From contig NC_056006.1 of NCBI RefSeq assembly GCF_018446385.1, positions 992,001 through 1,056,000 on the forward strand: a stretch of 64,000 bases of DNA, read 5' to 3'. Position 1 is the stretch's first letter; the number at the start of each line of letters is the position of its first letter. Source of the stretch: Zingiber officinale. Lineage: Eukaryota > Streptophyta > Magnoliopsida > Zingiberales > Zingiberaceae. Below the pieces are notes generated by a model. The model made no database searches. It worked only from the letters and a program-made list of their open reading frames with translations, and had not been told where the DNA came from. The position numbers were made by a program, and so were the translations under genes. Shown here one piece after another: positions 12,220 through 24,002 of this stretch.

Positions 12220-14634
12220 ATGTTTGACAATACCACAATAACACTTACAATCCCATATGTAAGTTAGGCTAATCCCATAGCCTCCTTCTTCATGCCACTA
12301 GGTAATGAAGGCATAAATTAAGCTCTTCATTCTCCCCCTAAGAGGGCAAACTCCCTCTAGGTAATGAAAGCCTAACTTACTCTCTTTCATGAGTCCTTTC
12401 ATTCTCCCCCTATGACCTTCCCATAGGTAATGAAAGCCTAAACTTAACCATACATTCTCCCCCTATTGGCACACATCAACCCATCGTTGGACACACATCA
12501 ACCTATGCTCCAATTCTGGGCACACTTCAACAAATCCATTTGTTGAAGACTCTCCCCCTGAAGAGTTGCTCATCGTTGTTCACAACCTCACTCGTTGTGA
12601 TCAACACGATAATGAAGGTCCCATACCCTTCATTTATCCTTAACTTCTCCCTCAATGTTGACAAATACCCAACCTTGAGCATTTTCAACCACTTGAGTGT
12701 CCACTTGAAATAATGAGGATATCCACTCCCCATTTCTCCCCATTTCAAGTTTAAATGCTCAACCTTGAGCAAGTTCACAACAGAAGGTTAACCACCTTCC
12801 AAGGTTCATGAAAAATAATTTTCATGTCTTTAAAGAGTCCCTCCCCCTAAAGACATGGTGGTAACTTCTGTCATTGCACCAACAATGACTTGGAATCCCT
12901 AAAACAATAGAAAACCTAAATTTAGAAGTTTTGAGGTTCAAATATTCAAAATTTGAAACAACCTCAACCTAAACTTCTACTTAGTCTTCGTTAACCAATC
13001 CATCCTTGTTTTCAACATGAAAACACCCTTTGTATGTATACAAATGTATTTAAGGGGTTTGGAATGGTTACCTAGACTAAAATAGGTTCAAAGATGCTGA
13101 AATCAGGCCTTCCCAGCCAAAACCAGCAACTTGGATCGATTGAAGTTGGGTTCCAATCGATTGAACCTTTCTGAATCGATCCACTGATCGATTCAGACTC
13201 CCTGGATCGATCGGCTGATCGATCCAGCGAGCTTCTGCTCGCGGGAATTGCCGTTTGAATCGATCCATGGATCGATTCAGGAACTCCAATCGATCCATGG
13301 ATCGATCGGAGCTCTGATAGTTGCTGAAATTCCATTTCAGTCAACTTCAGAAACCCCTAGAAAATTCTACAAAAATCCAAAAATTATGAAATTTCGTGTA
13401 GACATTATTTAGGGCATTTACTATCACGGAAAAATAGTTTGCTATGAAAATACTTCATATTTTCAAAGATTGACACAAACTTGAGAACTTGCAAAAACTT
13501 TAGTGTTTTATTCAAGTTTGTGTCTAACTATTCAATGGTGATTACTATCAAAAGATAGCCTTCACCAAGGTTTTCCAAAATCATTCTGAAAACATTTTCA
13601 AAACCAATATCCCATCACATTCCTTGGGCTTAATGCACATGACTTGTACATTAGCTTTCCCAATGATGGGAAAACATATAACTATGTGTTTTGATGAAAC
13701 TAAAAACTCAAAAGAATGCACTAAATCAACATCTTGAGTTTTGTTCATCTTCCTAACATCTCACTTGTATATAATATACACTAAAACACATACAAGTCAC
13801 CTTATAGTCTTTGTGAGATGTAGATTTTGGTTTTTTTTTTTTTTTTTGCCCTAATCTAGGGATCATGCATATTTATCTAGGCATTTTAGAAATGTTAGAC
13901 ATCCACCTAGGTTGTCACTTGTCAATAAGTGTCGTTAAATGCCATTTGTCCTTAATTACAAGGAATTAAACTTAATGCATGATTATGTTATGGCATACAT
14001 CAAAAGAAAATAATTTTCAAAAGAAAATATCCTATTGCTACATGATGTATGAATGTCATGACATGGTATTTTTGGATTTTTCATAATAAAACATGAATGC
14101 AAAAACTAGACATGATGTCATGGCATATGATGGGCAAACAATCATGGCAAGATTTAGCATAAATAAAATATACCTAGATTAGCTATCTAAGTATCCTTAA
14201 AATCTTAGCTAAACTTACAACTTAAACCTAGATTGCCCTAAAGTGCTTCAAGAGAATGCCAAAACCTAAATTGGCATTTCTAATTTCCTTGATTTAATGT
14301 ATGCCAATTGAAAGTAAACATGTCCTCAAATGTTGGCATATTCCATTTTTCCTCAAGAGTAGCACTTTTAAATTTTAAGGCCTGGATTGCCTTAAATTGC
14401 CTAAGAACATACCAAAATCCCAACTTGATAGTTCTTATGAATTTCCCAATATGTGCCATTTAATATTAAATCAATACTTCTCCAATTTGGCACATTTACT
14501 CTTTCAAGGAGTAATCATTAATTCCATTTCATTTTCAAAGGTTAATTAAAACCTTGAAAATGCTCCTTGAGTGTCAATTTCCTCAAAGTTGGGTTAACTA
14601 CCCTTCTAATCGGAGTTGACACTCTCTAACCCAT
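12220..14634 (-). other. Long non-coding 3' interior of the gag-only element
   Basis: About 2.4 kb without any pol frame. It contains CT-rich runs (CATTCTCCCCCT, several copies at 12330-12500), a second cluster of ATCGATCC palindromes (13128-13310) and AT-rich sequence with a T tract near 13842. The same order, gag end then AT-rich interior then palindrome cluster then LTR, recurs in the element at 41481-43132. Confidence 0.7.
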
Positions 14635-16425
14635 CTATGGGGTAGAGAAGATGCTCCTAGGAACCCAACACCTATTGGTGCTCCTTGGATGCTCTAGGTA
14701 CTCACTAGGGATAACTTCCCTAGATACCTTCCTAGTGACCTTGTTGGGCCTCTTAGAAGCCTTGGTCACATTTTCTAGGTCAACTCTAGGGATAACCTCC
14801 CTTGTGACCTTGTTTGTGACTTTCTTAGACTTCTTAGAAGTCTTAGTCACATTTATTGCAAAAATACTCTTAGGGATGACTTCCCTAGTATTCTTGGCTT
14901 GACCACTAGACCTAGGGTTTGTTCCATAACTATATGGAACTCTATGGTAAGAGGGCACATCCTTCTTAGCCTTTGGTTTGTATCCCAAACCTCTATGGCC
15001 ATTGGATGGCTTTTGTACCCCTAAACCTAGGTTATGCTCATTTTGCCCTAATAGGATATTTTCCATCCTTTTTAGGGTCTTTTCCATTTTATCAAGTCTT
15101 GACCTCAAGACTTGATTTTCCATCACTAAGTCCTTAGTTTTTGGTTTTCCATTAAGTTCATGAGCATTTTTGTTTCTAGGCTTGTATCTTACATCCTTAG
15201 AGTTATCGCCTAGGTTTTTACCTACATTCCTAGCCTTAGGGATAGTAGTTTTGGCATGTAGGGCCACATGCTTTTCCTTAAAGCCCTCATGCTTCCTATT
15301 CTTATGGTAAATCGCATTAAAATGATAAAAGTTAGAACCATCATGCTTTTTACCATAATGTAAAGGGGTAGGCTCAATAAATGTTACCTTCTTCTTTACC
15401 TTGGAGGCTCCCCCTTGCCTAGTGCCTCCTTGAGCCTTGACCACCTTCTTCCCCTTGGGGCATTGACTTCGGTAATGCCCCTTTTGATTGCAAGAGAAGC
15501 ATATAATATGCTCCTTGCTCTTCTTTGTGTTGGGAATGATCTCCTTGGGCTTCGCCTTGCCCTTTTGTGCCACTTGGCCCTTCTTCTTGGCCAATTTAGG
15601 ACACTTGCTCTTATAGTGCCCATGTTCCCTACACTCAAAACATATTATATGATTTTTATTATTAATTGAAATATTTATACCTCTGCTTGCAGGGGTGGCA
15701 TCTTTTTCTTTGGATCCGGAGGTAGAAGCTTCCTCTTGATCGGACCTTGATTCTCCTCCATTTGATTTTTCTTGACTTTTGGAGGTAGAAGCTTCTTCCT
15801 CCTCTTCTTCTCTTGACCCGGATGTAGAAGCTTCTTCTTCTTCTTGCTCCGGTGTCACCAAGGATTGCTCCCCCTCAATCCTAGAGGTGGAGGCTTCATC
15901 ATCTTGAATGTGAAACAAGGAGTATGCTCCCTCCTTGTTCCCTTCGGTGCATTCCCTTGAGGATGAAGCTTCTTGGATTTCCTCTTCTTCGGAGGTTGAG
16001 TATCTCTCAACCTCGGAGTCCTCCTCTTGGTCTTGCTCCAAAGAGTCACCCTCTCTGGATTCTTCATTATCTTGTACAGTGGAGGGGATCTCTTCATGAA
16101 GCTTAGCCAATTTGCTCCAAAGTTCCTTTGCATCTTCAAATTCTCCAATTTTGCAAAGAATGGTGCTTGGCAATAAATTGACCAAAAGCTTGGTCACATT
16201 GTCATTTGCCTCGCACCTTTGGACTTGCTCCGGGCTCCATTTGCTTTTCTTTAGAACTTTGCCCTTTGAATTTCTTGGAGCCTTGAAACCTTCCATTAGA
16301 GCAAACCATTGCTCTATCTCCATCATCAAGAAATTTTCAATTCTTGATCTCCAAGAATCGAAGCTTGCCGATGTGTATGGTGGAGCCACCCTTGTGTCAA
16401 ATCCAAGTCCATCTTGGAATTGCAT
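14635..16425 (-). CDS. Retrotransposon Gag polyprotein with two CCHC zinc knuckles (Copia/SIRE type)
   Basis: An intact frame of 596 codons from the first ATG (16425) encodes a nucleocapsid-type Gag that would package element RNA in cytoplasmic particles. The N-terminal part (residues about 1-120: FDSWRSRIENFL, LLPSTILCKIGEFEDAKELW) resembles plant Copia Gag (UBN2-like). Residues about 125-245 are acidic and carry four EASTS repeats. Two knuckles, CFECREHGHYKSKC (C262, C265, H270, C275) and CFSCNQKGHYRSQC (C309, C312, H317, C322), are complete. A short leucine heptad region (ENQVLRSRLDKMEKTLKRM) follows. The frame extends upstream to a GTG at 16482 after a TAG, but no ATG is there. It ends cleanly after WVPRSIFSTP with no pol continuation. 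Confidence 0.9.
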   Translation of the reverse strand: MQFQDGLGFDTRVAPPYTSASFDSWRSRIENFLMMEIEQWFALMEGFKAPRNSKGKVLKKSKWSPEQVQRCEANDNVTKLLVNLLPSTILCKIGEFEDAKELWSKLAKLHEEIPSTVQDNEESREGDSLEQDQEEDSEVERYSTSEEEEIQEASSSRECTEGNKEGAYSLFHIQDDEASTSRIEGEQSLVTPEQEEEEASTSGSREEEEEEASTSKSQEKSNGGESRSDQEEASTSGSKEKDATPASRGINISINNKNHIICFECREHGHYKSKCPKLAKKKGQVAQKGKAKPKEIIPNTKKSKEHIICFSCNQKGHYRSQCPKGKKVVKAQGGTRQGGASKVKKKVTFIEPTPLHYGKKHDGSNFYHFNAIYHKNRKHEGFKEKHVALHAKTTIPKARNVGKNLGDNSKDVRYKPRNKNAHELNGKPKTKDLVMENQVLRSRLDKMEKTLKRMENILLGQNEHNLGLGVQKPSNGHRGLGYKPKAKKDVPSYHRVPYSYGTNPRSSGQAKNTREVIPKSIFAINVTKTSKKSKKVTNKVTREVIPRVDLENVTKASKRPNKVTRKVSREVIPSEYLEHPRSTNRCWVPRSIFSTP

Positions 16426-16543
16426 CTTGAAGTTGAGCTTGATAAAATCTTGAACTTGAAGAATTTGCTCCAACTTCTTCACCCTCTAGCTTTTCTTGTT
16501 ATGCTTGACCCTTCCGGCGATGATTCCGGTGAAGAGCGGCCTC

Positions 16544-16555
16544 GCTCTGATACCA
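16544..16555 (-). promoter_or_regulatory. Primer-binding site of the gag-only Copia element
   Basis: The minus strand reads TGGTATCAGAGC, 2 bp inside the 5' LTR; tRNA-Met type. Confidence 0.9.
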
Positions 16556-16557
16556 CT

Positions 16558-18122
16558 TGTTAGGACCAAAAGTAGCTAGAGGGGGGGTGAATAGCTCGTC
16601 GCGTGCTCTCGGTGCTCGGCGTTGCTTGGCGTTGCTTGTTTCTTCAAGAATATGCAGCGGAAAATACAGAAACAAATGCAACAACGCTAACACGGTTGGT
16701 TTACTTGGTATCCACGTCACCAGAGGTGACTAATCCAAGGATCCACACCACGCACGCACCCTCCACTATGAAAACACTCCTTTTCGGTAACTACCGAGGG
16801 CGGAGAAGCCCTACAAGACTCTCAGTACAAGAAGAAAGGAAAGGGAAACAAAATACAAGCGCAAAGCTTACAATGAGTACAGAAAACCCTAACCCTAGCT
16901 TCTCTTCTTGCCTTTGATCCGCCTCTTGACTTGGAAAGCTTCCAAGATCCTTCAAGAACTGGCGATCTGATCTTTGAGAGCACTGTGGAGGAGCTGGCGA
17001 GTAATCTGGAGTGAATCGGAGAAGCGATACCGCAGCCATCGAACGCCTGCAGCTATAAACGATGCCAACGGTCGGATCCCGATCGATTCGAATGTTCCCA
17101 ATCGATCGGGGAGGCTTTGGATCGATCCACGGATCGATCGGAGGCTTTGCGAAAGCGCTGGATCGATCCACGGATCGATCCGGCCCGCGGCAGCCGAGTC
17201 CCAATCGATCCAGCGATCGATTGGGACCTCTGATCGATCCACGGATCGATCCGAGGCTCTGATTTTGGACAGTCGGATCGATCCACCGATCGATCGAGCT
17301 GATCGATCCACGGATCGATCCGACTTGATTTTGTCCAAAACCAAGTCCCAAATCTCCCAAACCAACATCCGGTCAACCTTGACTGTTGGTATGTCATGCC
17401 TAGCATCTAGTCACTCCCTTGACGCTAGGACTCCACCAAGTGTCCGGTCAACCCTTTGACCCACTTGGACTTTTCTCTATGCCAAGTATCCGGTCAATCC
17501 CTTTGACCTACTTGGACTTTTCTTTCATGCCAAGTATCCAGTCAATCCTTTGACCTACTTGGACTTCCCAGCACCAGATGTCCGATCATCCTTGATCCAT
17601 CTGGATTTTCCCTTGCCTGGCTTCACTCACCAGGACTTTCACCTAGCTTCACTCACTAGGGTTTTCCATCTGCCTAGCTTCACTCACTAGGACTTTCACC
17701 TGGCTTCACTCACCAGGATTTCCATCTGCCTAGCTTCACTCACTAGGACTTTCACCTGGCTTCACTCACCAGGATTTCCATCTGCCTAGCTTCACTCACT
17801 AGGACTTTCACCTGGCTTCACTCACCAGGATTTCCATCTGCCTAGCTTCACTCACTAGGACTTCCTTCTGCCTGGCTTCACTCACCAGGACTTTTCTTCT
17901 GCCTGGCTTCACTCACCAGGACTTTCATACTGCCTAGCTTCACTCACTAGGTCTTTCATTTTGCCTAATATCCCAGTTAGGACTTCCCAGTCAAGTATCC
18001 AGTCAACGTTGACCTACTTGACTCTTCTTCAATCAATATCTTATTGTCAAACATCTAAACCCAAACCAAGACTCAGCTTGGTTACCCAGGTCAACCTTGA
18101 CCTAAGGGATATTGCACCAACC
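16558..18122 (-). repeat. 5' LTR (in sense) of the gag-only Copia element
   Basis: 1565 bp, about 88 bp longer than its partner. Most of the difference lies in the tandem array at about 17615-17960, which holds extra copies of the 54-bp CCTAG/CCTGG double unit. The palindrome cluster (about 17085-17320) also differs in number and spacing from the other LTR. Confidence 0.9.
17615..17960. repeat. Tandem array of hairpin-forming 27-bp units in the LTR
   Basis: Alternating units CCTAGCTTCACTCACTAGG and CCTGGCTTCACTCACCAGG, each with self-complementary ends, separated by ACTTTCA or ATTTCCATCTG spacers. The partner array at 11812-12040 has fewer units. Related units occur in the second Copia family at 41180-41290 and 44770-44890. 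Confidence 0.85.
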
Positions 18123-19100
18123 GTCACTTCTAGCTCTGAAGGAACATCCTCTGGTAGGGATGGTGAAGTAGGGGCAGGATCCACAGAGACTGTATCTGCA
18201 CTAGTTTTTGTAGCCTAGTTAGAACTAGTGGCTGAGGTTAAACCCCACTCGACCAATAGCTCCTATTCCTCCTTAAAAAGGGCAATCGTTTTAGTAATCG
18301 AAGCTTTCAAAACTATGTCCACTGTACAGAATAGATAACATCTCAATTAGTGATAACATAAACATTAAAATATTAAAACTTACCAAAGGAACATGGCAAT
18401 TTCTTGTAGACGAGGCTTAGACCAAAAAGATGTAAAAATCCATCATGCAACCACTAATGAATTTTGAATTGTTGACTATTCAATTTAGAAAGATAAGAAA
18501 TAAAAATTGGATCCTGGTTAAGTCTCGTGGGATCTGGGAGAGGGGGAAATAAGATTGTCATACAGTAGACCAAGTGGCAGGGTTGGGCATCTCCAGGAAG
18601 AAGAAATGAGACTTTCAGCTCTTGATCGAGGATGACATGTCCATAAAGAAAACTGCCTTTGGGCGAGATTGGAAAAGGAAAGTCCCATGTTCTGACTTTT
18701 TAGGATATGCAATCAAATACAGATTGTGGGGGGTGGGAGGAATTCCAAACAAGTGAAATAACATAAACATCCTGCACATATACCGAAAAGCATTCGGGAC
18801 GAATTGTTATAAAGGTATGTGAAAGTATTGGCTTACTGCTGAAAAAAATGGGTGGATAAGGAAGCATAAGCTATCTACTACTTGGTCAGAGAAGAAAGTG
18901 AGGTGATTATCAAGAGGAAGATGGGGGTGCTCATCCAGAGAAGGAGACGAATTTGATTACTATGGGGTATTCCATACTTGGAATAAAGATGGGCTCGATC
19001 GGACGCATCGAATCTCGAAGAAGTGGAGGCATACCAAGGGGTGAAAGATTCTTGGGTCATGGTGGAACCAGGTCTAAACAAAAGACGAGCAACTTACTGT

Positions 19101-19736
19101 GTTTGCTGGAAATCAAGAAGAAAGAAATGCAGAGGAGGACAGATCGCCAGAAAGAACATACTGGAAGAGATGAGAAGCAATATGTGAAGAACTAATGCTA
19201 TTTAGGGTTTTATGGGAGGAAAGTTCAAGCATCACTGTCAGATTGGAACAACCCATATAAGATGGATTGTTGATTTGCAGAGTTAAGCAAATGTGCAATT
19301 GTACCTCACAAGGCGATAGATGTCATCAGACGTCACAAGAAATGAGTGGTAGTGACACATGACAATCATCCATGAATAGACATTTATAAAGAACATGACT
19401 AGCGAAATGTTTTGGTAGCCAAAAATGACTTTTCCCACATCCTCGGTACTTAGCTTAGCAGAATGTGGACTATTTTATGAAAAATTCGCTAAGTGCCTAA
19501 GGCGCAAATCTCTAGGTACCTAAGGTATGATCGAGAACGTGAGTTGTAGGAGAACTTTAAGATCAAAGAAAAATAAGTGAGCGGGAATAAAACTAGGAAG
19601 TGCTTAAATTTGAATTTCATTGACACATGATAAAATTAGCTCATTGAAGTATAGTTGATCATCCCTCAAAATTTTCCCTCATTTATGATTAGTATAAATA
19701 TAAGAGTTTCGGGAATGGGTGAACTTCTTTTCTAAT
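19101..19736. other. Spacer between pseudogene copies B and C
   Basis: No gene is recognised. The short frames here have no domain. This is probably the degenerate upstream part of copy B. Confidence 0.4.
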
Positions 19737-20190
19737 TCCCGCCATGAGCTTAGCACCTAGGGCAAAAATATTCTATATGCCTCATTTTCTCCTTTTCTTC
19801 CATAATCATTATCCGAGTTTGTGCCAATTCATCTTGGGTTAACTTTAGGTTTTGTTGTGGTTGCGCGATCAACTGATCCTTAGCCTTCGCTTCTTCGATT
19901 GCGAGGGACAGGGAAGATTCGTGTCTCCCTTTTAAAAAGATCATGGCTTGGGTCTGACTCTCTAAATCTAAATAGGTTTTCATCCTCAATGTTGTCTCAG
20001 CACGGACTCTAGATCTAGCGGTCAGCCAACGTTCTTCAAGTTCCTTTCAAAAAGAACATTGAAAGTCCTCCTGCAGTGCCTCTATAAGGGTTCTGTCCTT
20101 CTGAATGAGTAGTCGAGCCATATAATCCAACTGCTGATGAAGTTGTTGTAGTCCATCAATTTCGGAAGTCAATGCCATATTTTTAGGGGA
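19737..20190 (-). pseudogene. Coiled-coil fragment of a third Transposase_28-type gene (copy C)
   Basis: The minus strand encodes a continuous coiled coil interrupted by one stop: SEIDGLQQLHQQLDYMARLL near 20170, then ESQTQAMIFLKGRHE, AIEEAKAKDQLIA and LAQTRIMIMEEKEKM down to 19750. It resembles the C-terminal coils of copies A and B. The Transposase_28 part is absent, so this is a fragment. Confidence 0.45.
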
Positions 20191-20299
20191 TGAAAGATAT
20201 ACACCGGCGGGTATTGGGGCATCCTCTTTTAAAGGAAGAGTTGGAGAGTTAACTCTTGTAAAAAAATTAAGCTGCCCCTTTCCCGAGATCGATAGAACA

Positions 20300-21282
20300 A
20301 ATAATGAATGGATTGATTACACTTCCGATGGCTTGGAGAAAAGAGGTAGCATTTATAGTCACGAAGGAAGAGTATATAAGTGAGACTAGAACTTGACTCC
20401 AGTCAGTTGGTTATACTTCCTTCGACTAGATTTGAAGGAGAGGCTACTGATACGGATTATGAAGAACGGATTCAGGAGATGATGTGGATGTTAAAGCCAG
20501 GGATTTCCACCTCGATTTTATGTCACTAACGCTTTATTGGCCCGTCTGCCTGTGCGTAGGATCGTTGAGGAGTTTCCTTCCAGTCTCGAGAAGCTCATTG
20601 TTCGTCGATCAACCACCCATTGGAGCCAGCGCACCATCTCATCGCCTTCAGATACGATCACTCACCAATATAAAAGGATAGGTGAATGTGATGTCGGGTA
20701 GGATAGCGATTATCCTGTGGGCTGATGAGAAAGAGGAATTTAAGAGAAGATAAGAAGAGGATCGGTCTAACATGAAGAGAAATTCATCATTCTTTGGATG
20801 TTACGAAAATTAGAAATTTTATACCGAATAGAGGATAATTCTTCATCTAAACATGACTATTATATAAACTACAAATCTAAGACACAAATAAAAGAAAGAA
20901 ATCCTAATAAGCAGACATTAATTCCAATCTTGTAAAGAAAAGGAAATGAAAATACATAACAGAAAGGGATTCACCCAAAACAGTACACTGATAAAGACAA
21001 ACTATAATCCATAAATACTTATCTTAAATACTATAAAAATGGGAATTGCCAAAAATAGTAAAGTGACTCTGAAAATGGCTTAAACAGTAGAATTTGGGTC
21101 CAAAAAATGATGACTACATAGTCCCCAGTAACAATTGTAGATCTTCGATTCCAAGTTCCGAGTCAAAAGTTATGACCCTTTGAAATTCAAAAAGTCATAT
21201 TGGATTGGGTCTATCTGGTGGCAAAATACGATTCGCTCATTCCAGTACCTCCGTCAGCCCGTTCCTAGTTACAATTTAAAGA
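20300..21282. other. Intergenic region downstream of the sucrose transporter
   Basis: No gene is recognised. It presumably contains the 3' UTR and terminator of the sucrose transporter immediately below 21283. No confident polyadenylation signal was identified. Confidence 0.4.
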
Positions 21283-24002
21283 TCAGTGGCCGCCGGAGAC
21301 TCGTGAAATCTTAAAGTTACTCTTTGAGAGTTGTGGAAGTATGAGAAGTCCAACAATGCTGCATACAAAAGCAGTCACAGAAGCCAAAGCGAAGGCAGGC
21401 ATGTTCCCCTTCCCAAACAAAGCATCCCATGGGCCTGCTCCAAGAGCAACGATCACCTACAGAATCAAAGCATGCAGTAATGAGTTAGCAAAAGGTCTAC
21501 ACAGTTCAAAACTAACTACAAAGCTAAATGACAAAATTTGTAGTTCAGATAAATAGCTTGAACTAAAATAGCATAGGAACACACCTGAGGAATAATGATT
21601 GAATTGTTCAAAACTCCAGCGCAAAGTCCTGCGAAGGATGTTGATTCAGCAAGGGGGATGAAAATTAATATATAGTTAGTGATTTCAACTTACCTTGACC
21701 ACCTTCCACATTAGCAGTTAATTGTGCTGTTACAGCAAAAGGAACACTATATACAACCTATTGAGAAAGAATGATAAGAATTCAACATAATATATCGCTT
21801 AGAAAACATGTGATAGGTAAGAAAATGTGATACTCACAGCTAGTGGAAAACCGAGAATTGTAAAGAAAGCCAAAGCAACAATTCTAATGGTTGGATCTGC
21901 AGTGAGTCTCGGTTGTGCTGAAGAATGAAATTCTTTTGAGGACCAAATGCCTATGATGCAAATGGCAGCCATGCAAACGAACAAGATCAAATTGCTGATT
22001 GCCCAAACTACTTTTGTACCTAACTTTCGACACATTGGTGCGATCGAGAAAGATGATATGGTTAATACAACCTGACAATATGGAATCATATATCAGATGA
22101 GTTTTAGATGAATGTTGTAAATTAAATAAAGAAATAGTTCCTTACAGAATTCAAGAGCAATCCAAGGGCGCCTTCTCTAACACCTCGATCGTAAGCATCA
22201 CTTTGTTCATTGGTTCCTTTAGGATTGCCATAGTAGATTTCTCGACCCATCCAATCAGTGTTGTACAGTATAAAGGGAAACCAGGACAACTACATTGATA
22301 AAATGCAACATGAACAACACATCTATCGTATATATGCATATGTTATAATTGAGTTATAGTTTTAGCCCGTCATACCCAAGTCAAGGCAGTGACAAGAAGC
22401 ACTGAATGCATTCCAGGAGGCAAATTCTTAAAGGCCCTCAAGACATCAAAAAAGTTTGTGTTTTGTTGATCTACACTCACAAATCTATTCAAGTCACATA
22501 GACGAACTTCTTTGGCGAGAAATAGAGTGACCGTCAAACTAATAAACAATAAAACCTAGTTCCAACAACAATAATTCATCAAAAGGTAAAGTAAATATAC
22601 AAATTCAATTTCACAGTATTTCATTAGGATTCAGGACCTACCACTGCAACCAAAAATGCACCTTTCAGATTTGCACAAGCTTCACAACATGCATTGGTCA
22701 TCAAGAAAGGAAACCACCTTTAACAGTAATTGAAAATAAGGAAAGATTAGTTTTTGTATTATATTATTGATTTGTGATGATAATTTGTTTAAGTAGACTC
22801 GTGAAGTTTGGTTCAAACTTATGCCAAATCCCACTAGAACCAGATAAATATCCCAAGATATTTCCCACTGCCTTCCATGAGCCAAATATAGCATTTGCTG
22901 TGTTAGGCCCATGATGACCTATTACACACGTAGCTCAATTTAGTTTGATACATATATTTTAGCATAAAGTTTTATGAAAATATATAAACAAGTAAATATT
23001 TACTTGAGAGGTCAGCCATAAGTGCTCGAGCTGGACCCTGCAAATTAAATTATATATATAATTAATTATGCAAAATGGAATGATTTTATGTTGGAATACT
23101 CTTAATATTAATTAGAAAGAAGCTCGCTTGCTTGAACTGCATTATTAGAAAAATCTAATAGCCAAAATCCCAAACAGTAGACTATTGTTGCATGCCATCG
23201 AGGACCATGATAAACACTGCGTTAATTAATTAGCATATCAGGTTAACTAAAATTAAGTTGTAAATATAATATTAAAGCATGAAAATTATAAATTCTTTGT
23301 TCACCTGCAATGCTCTTTCGTATCACCTAGTGCATGCCCCATATCTGAGGAAAACCCTACCACAATTACCTAAAACATCAACATGCATATGAAATCTTAG
23401 GAATTAATTACCATCATTATTAAATCATAATTGTTTAATAGGTTGCTCACAGCGATGGATATCAATATGCATTCAACAAATATGAAAGGTCTTCTCCTTC
23501 CAAATCGCGATTGACATCTATCACTCCACAAGCCTATAATAGGTTGCACCTACACAAAATTACTTTAATTATGATGAGTCTAGCTCATATCAAGAATTTA
23601 GATTTTAAAAAAGTGAAATTTATATGAAAAGATAGTTACCACGAAACCTGTAATAGGACCACAAAGCCATACTATGGAAGATAGAGCATGTGATAGTCCT
23701 AGCGTCTGTCCAAAATAGAGTTGGGGATCAATCATTCGCAAAGGTATATGAGTCATAACGATCAGGACTATGCAATACTAATGTGCTTGTTAAACCTGGA
23801 CATAGGGTGTGAGCAAGGAAAGTTGCAACGCCCAGCCATATTGCACACCGCCAGCCACCATACAAGCAAAGACGAGCCTTGTCAAGCTGATGTGTTTCTC
23901 CGCCACCGCTGGAGACGCATCGTCATAGGCTTCTCCGTCATGCACCGCTATCTCCAACTCGCGGCCTCGCCTACTCGCTTCACCCCATCCGACCTCGGCC
24001 AT
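21283..24002 (-). CDS. SUT: Sucrose/H+ symporter (SUT/SUC family, type II-like), 14 exons
   Basis: A sucrose-proton cotransporter of the GPH/MFS superfamily, expected to have 12 membrane segments and to act in phloem loading or sink uptake. Exons, high to low: 24002-23796, 23705-23640, 23549-23451, 23369-23305, 23216-23132, 23037-23004, 22918-22819, 22717-22642, 22555-22376, 22289-22146, 22071-21838, 21757-21694, 21628-21585, 21456-21283. Phases join to a 523-codon frame without stops; family members are about 500-540 aa. Family marks: [46 protein letters not shown] (MFS loop 2-3 motif), [12 protein letters not shown] across an exon joint, [30 protein letters not shown]. All introns are GT-AG except intron 5, which reads GC-AG (CAA|GCAAGC). 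The start is the only ATG in frame (AAGATGGCC). Many introns and [12 protein letters not shown] favour monocot type II (SUT1-like); the exact clade is inference. Confidence 0.95.
23131..23132 (-). other. Non-canonical GC donor of sucrose transporter intron 5
   Basis: The exon must end ...AATGCAGTTCAA to keep the conserved NNAVQ|GPARAL joint, and the intron then begins GCAAGC. No in-frame GT lies within several bases. The acceptor is TTTGCAG at 23038. GC-AG introns are the commonest non-GT class and favour GCAAGT-like donors. Confidence 0.8.

Larger units (their letters stand above)
10728..18122 (-). mobile_element. Gag-only SIRE-like Copia LTR retrotransposon
   Basis: LTRs at 16558-18122 (5' in sense) and 10728-12204 (3') bound a 4.35-kb interior. 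The exact duplication GTCAC lies at 10723-10727 and 18123-18127; the terminal base of the outer LTR is mutated (CCAACC instead of CCAACA). In sense orientation the LTR starts TGTTGGTGCAATAT and ends GGTCCTAACA. The interior has a primer-binding site, one gag gene and a purine tract, but no protease, integrase or reverse transcriptase. From 14634 to 12205 it is non-coding. Mobility would need Pol from another element. It sits inside pseudogene copy B. Confidence 0.92.
9600..19100 (-). pseudogene. Transposase_28 / coiled-coil gene, copy B (decayed, split by a Copia element)
   Basis: Read on the minus strand, the start region near 19100-18600 contains a degraded Transposase_28 pattern in shifted frames: DNHLTFFSDQVVDSLCFLIH, SQYFHIPL, QFVPNAFRYMC and FMLFHLFGIPP. 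A proline/serine-rich middle follows at 18330-18128 and continues at 10722-10372 across the inserted element. A coiled coil with several stop codons occupies about 10210-9600 (for example AQENELLKQQSS, TTELAAKTSELATQKAK). The order matches copy A. Stops and frameshifts make it non-functional. Confidence 0.55.

Noticed and set aside
16426..16482. Gag start at 16482
   Set aside because: The codon is GTG and a TAG lies two codons above it; the first ATG is at 16425.
17615..17960. Regular short repeats that could suggest a CRISPR array
   Set aside because: Units and spacers both repeat, the host is a plant, and the array is part of an LTR.
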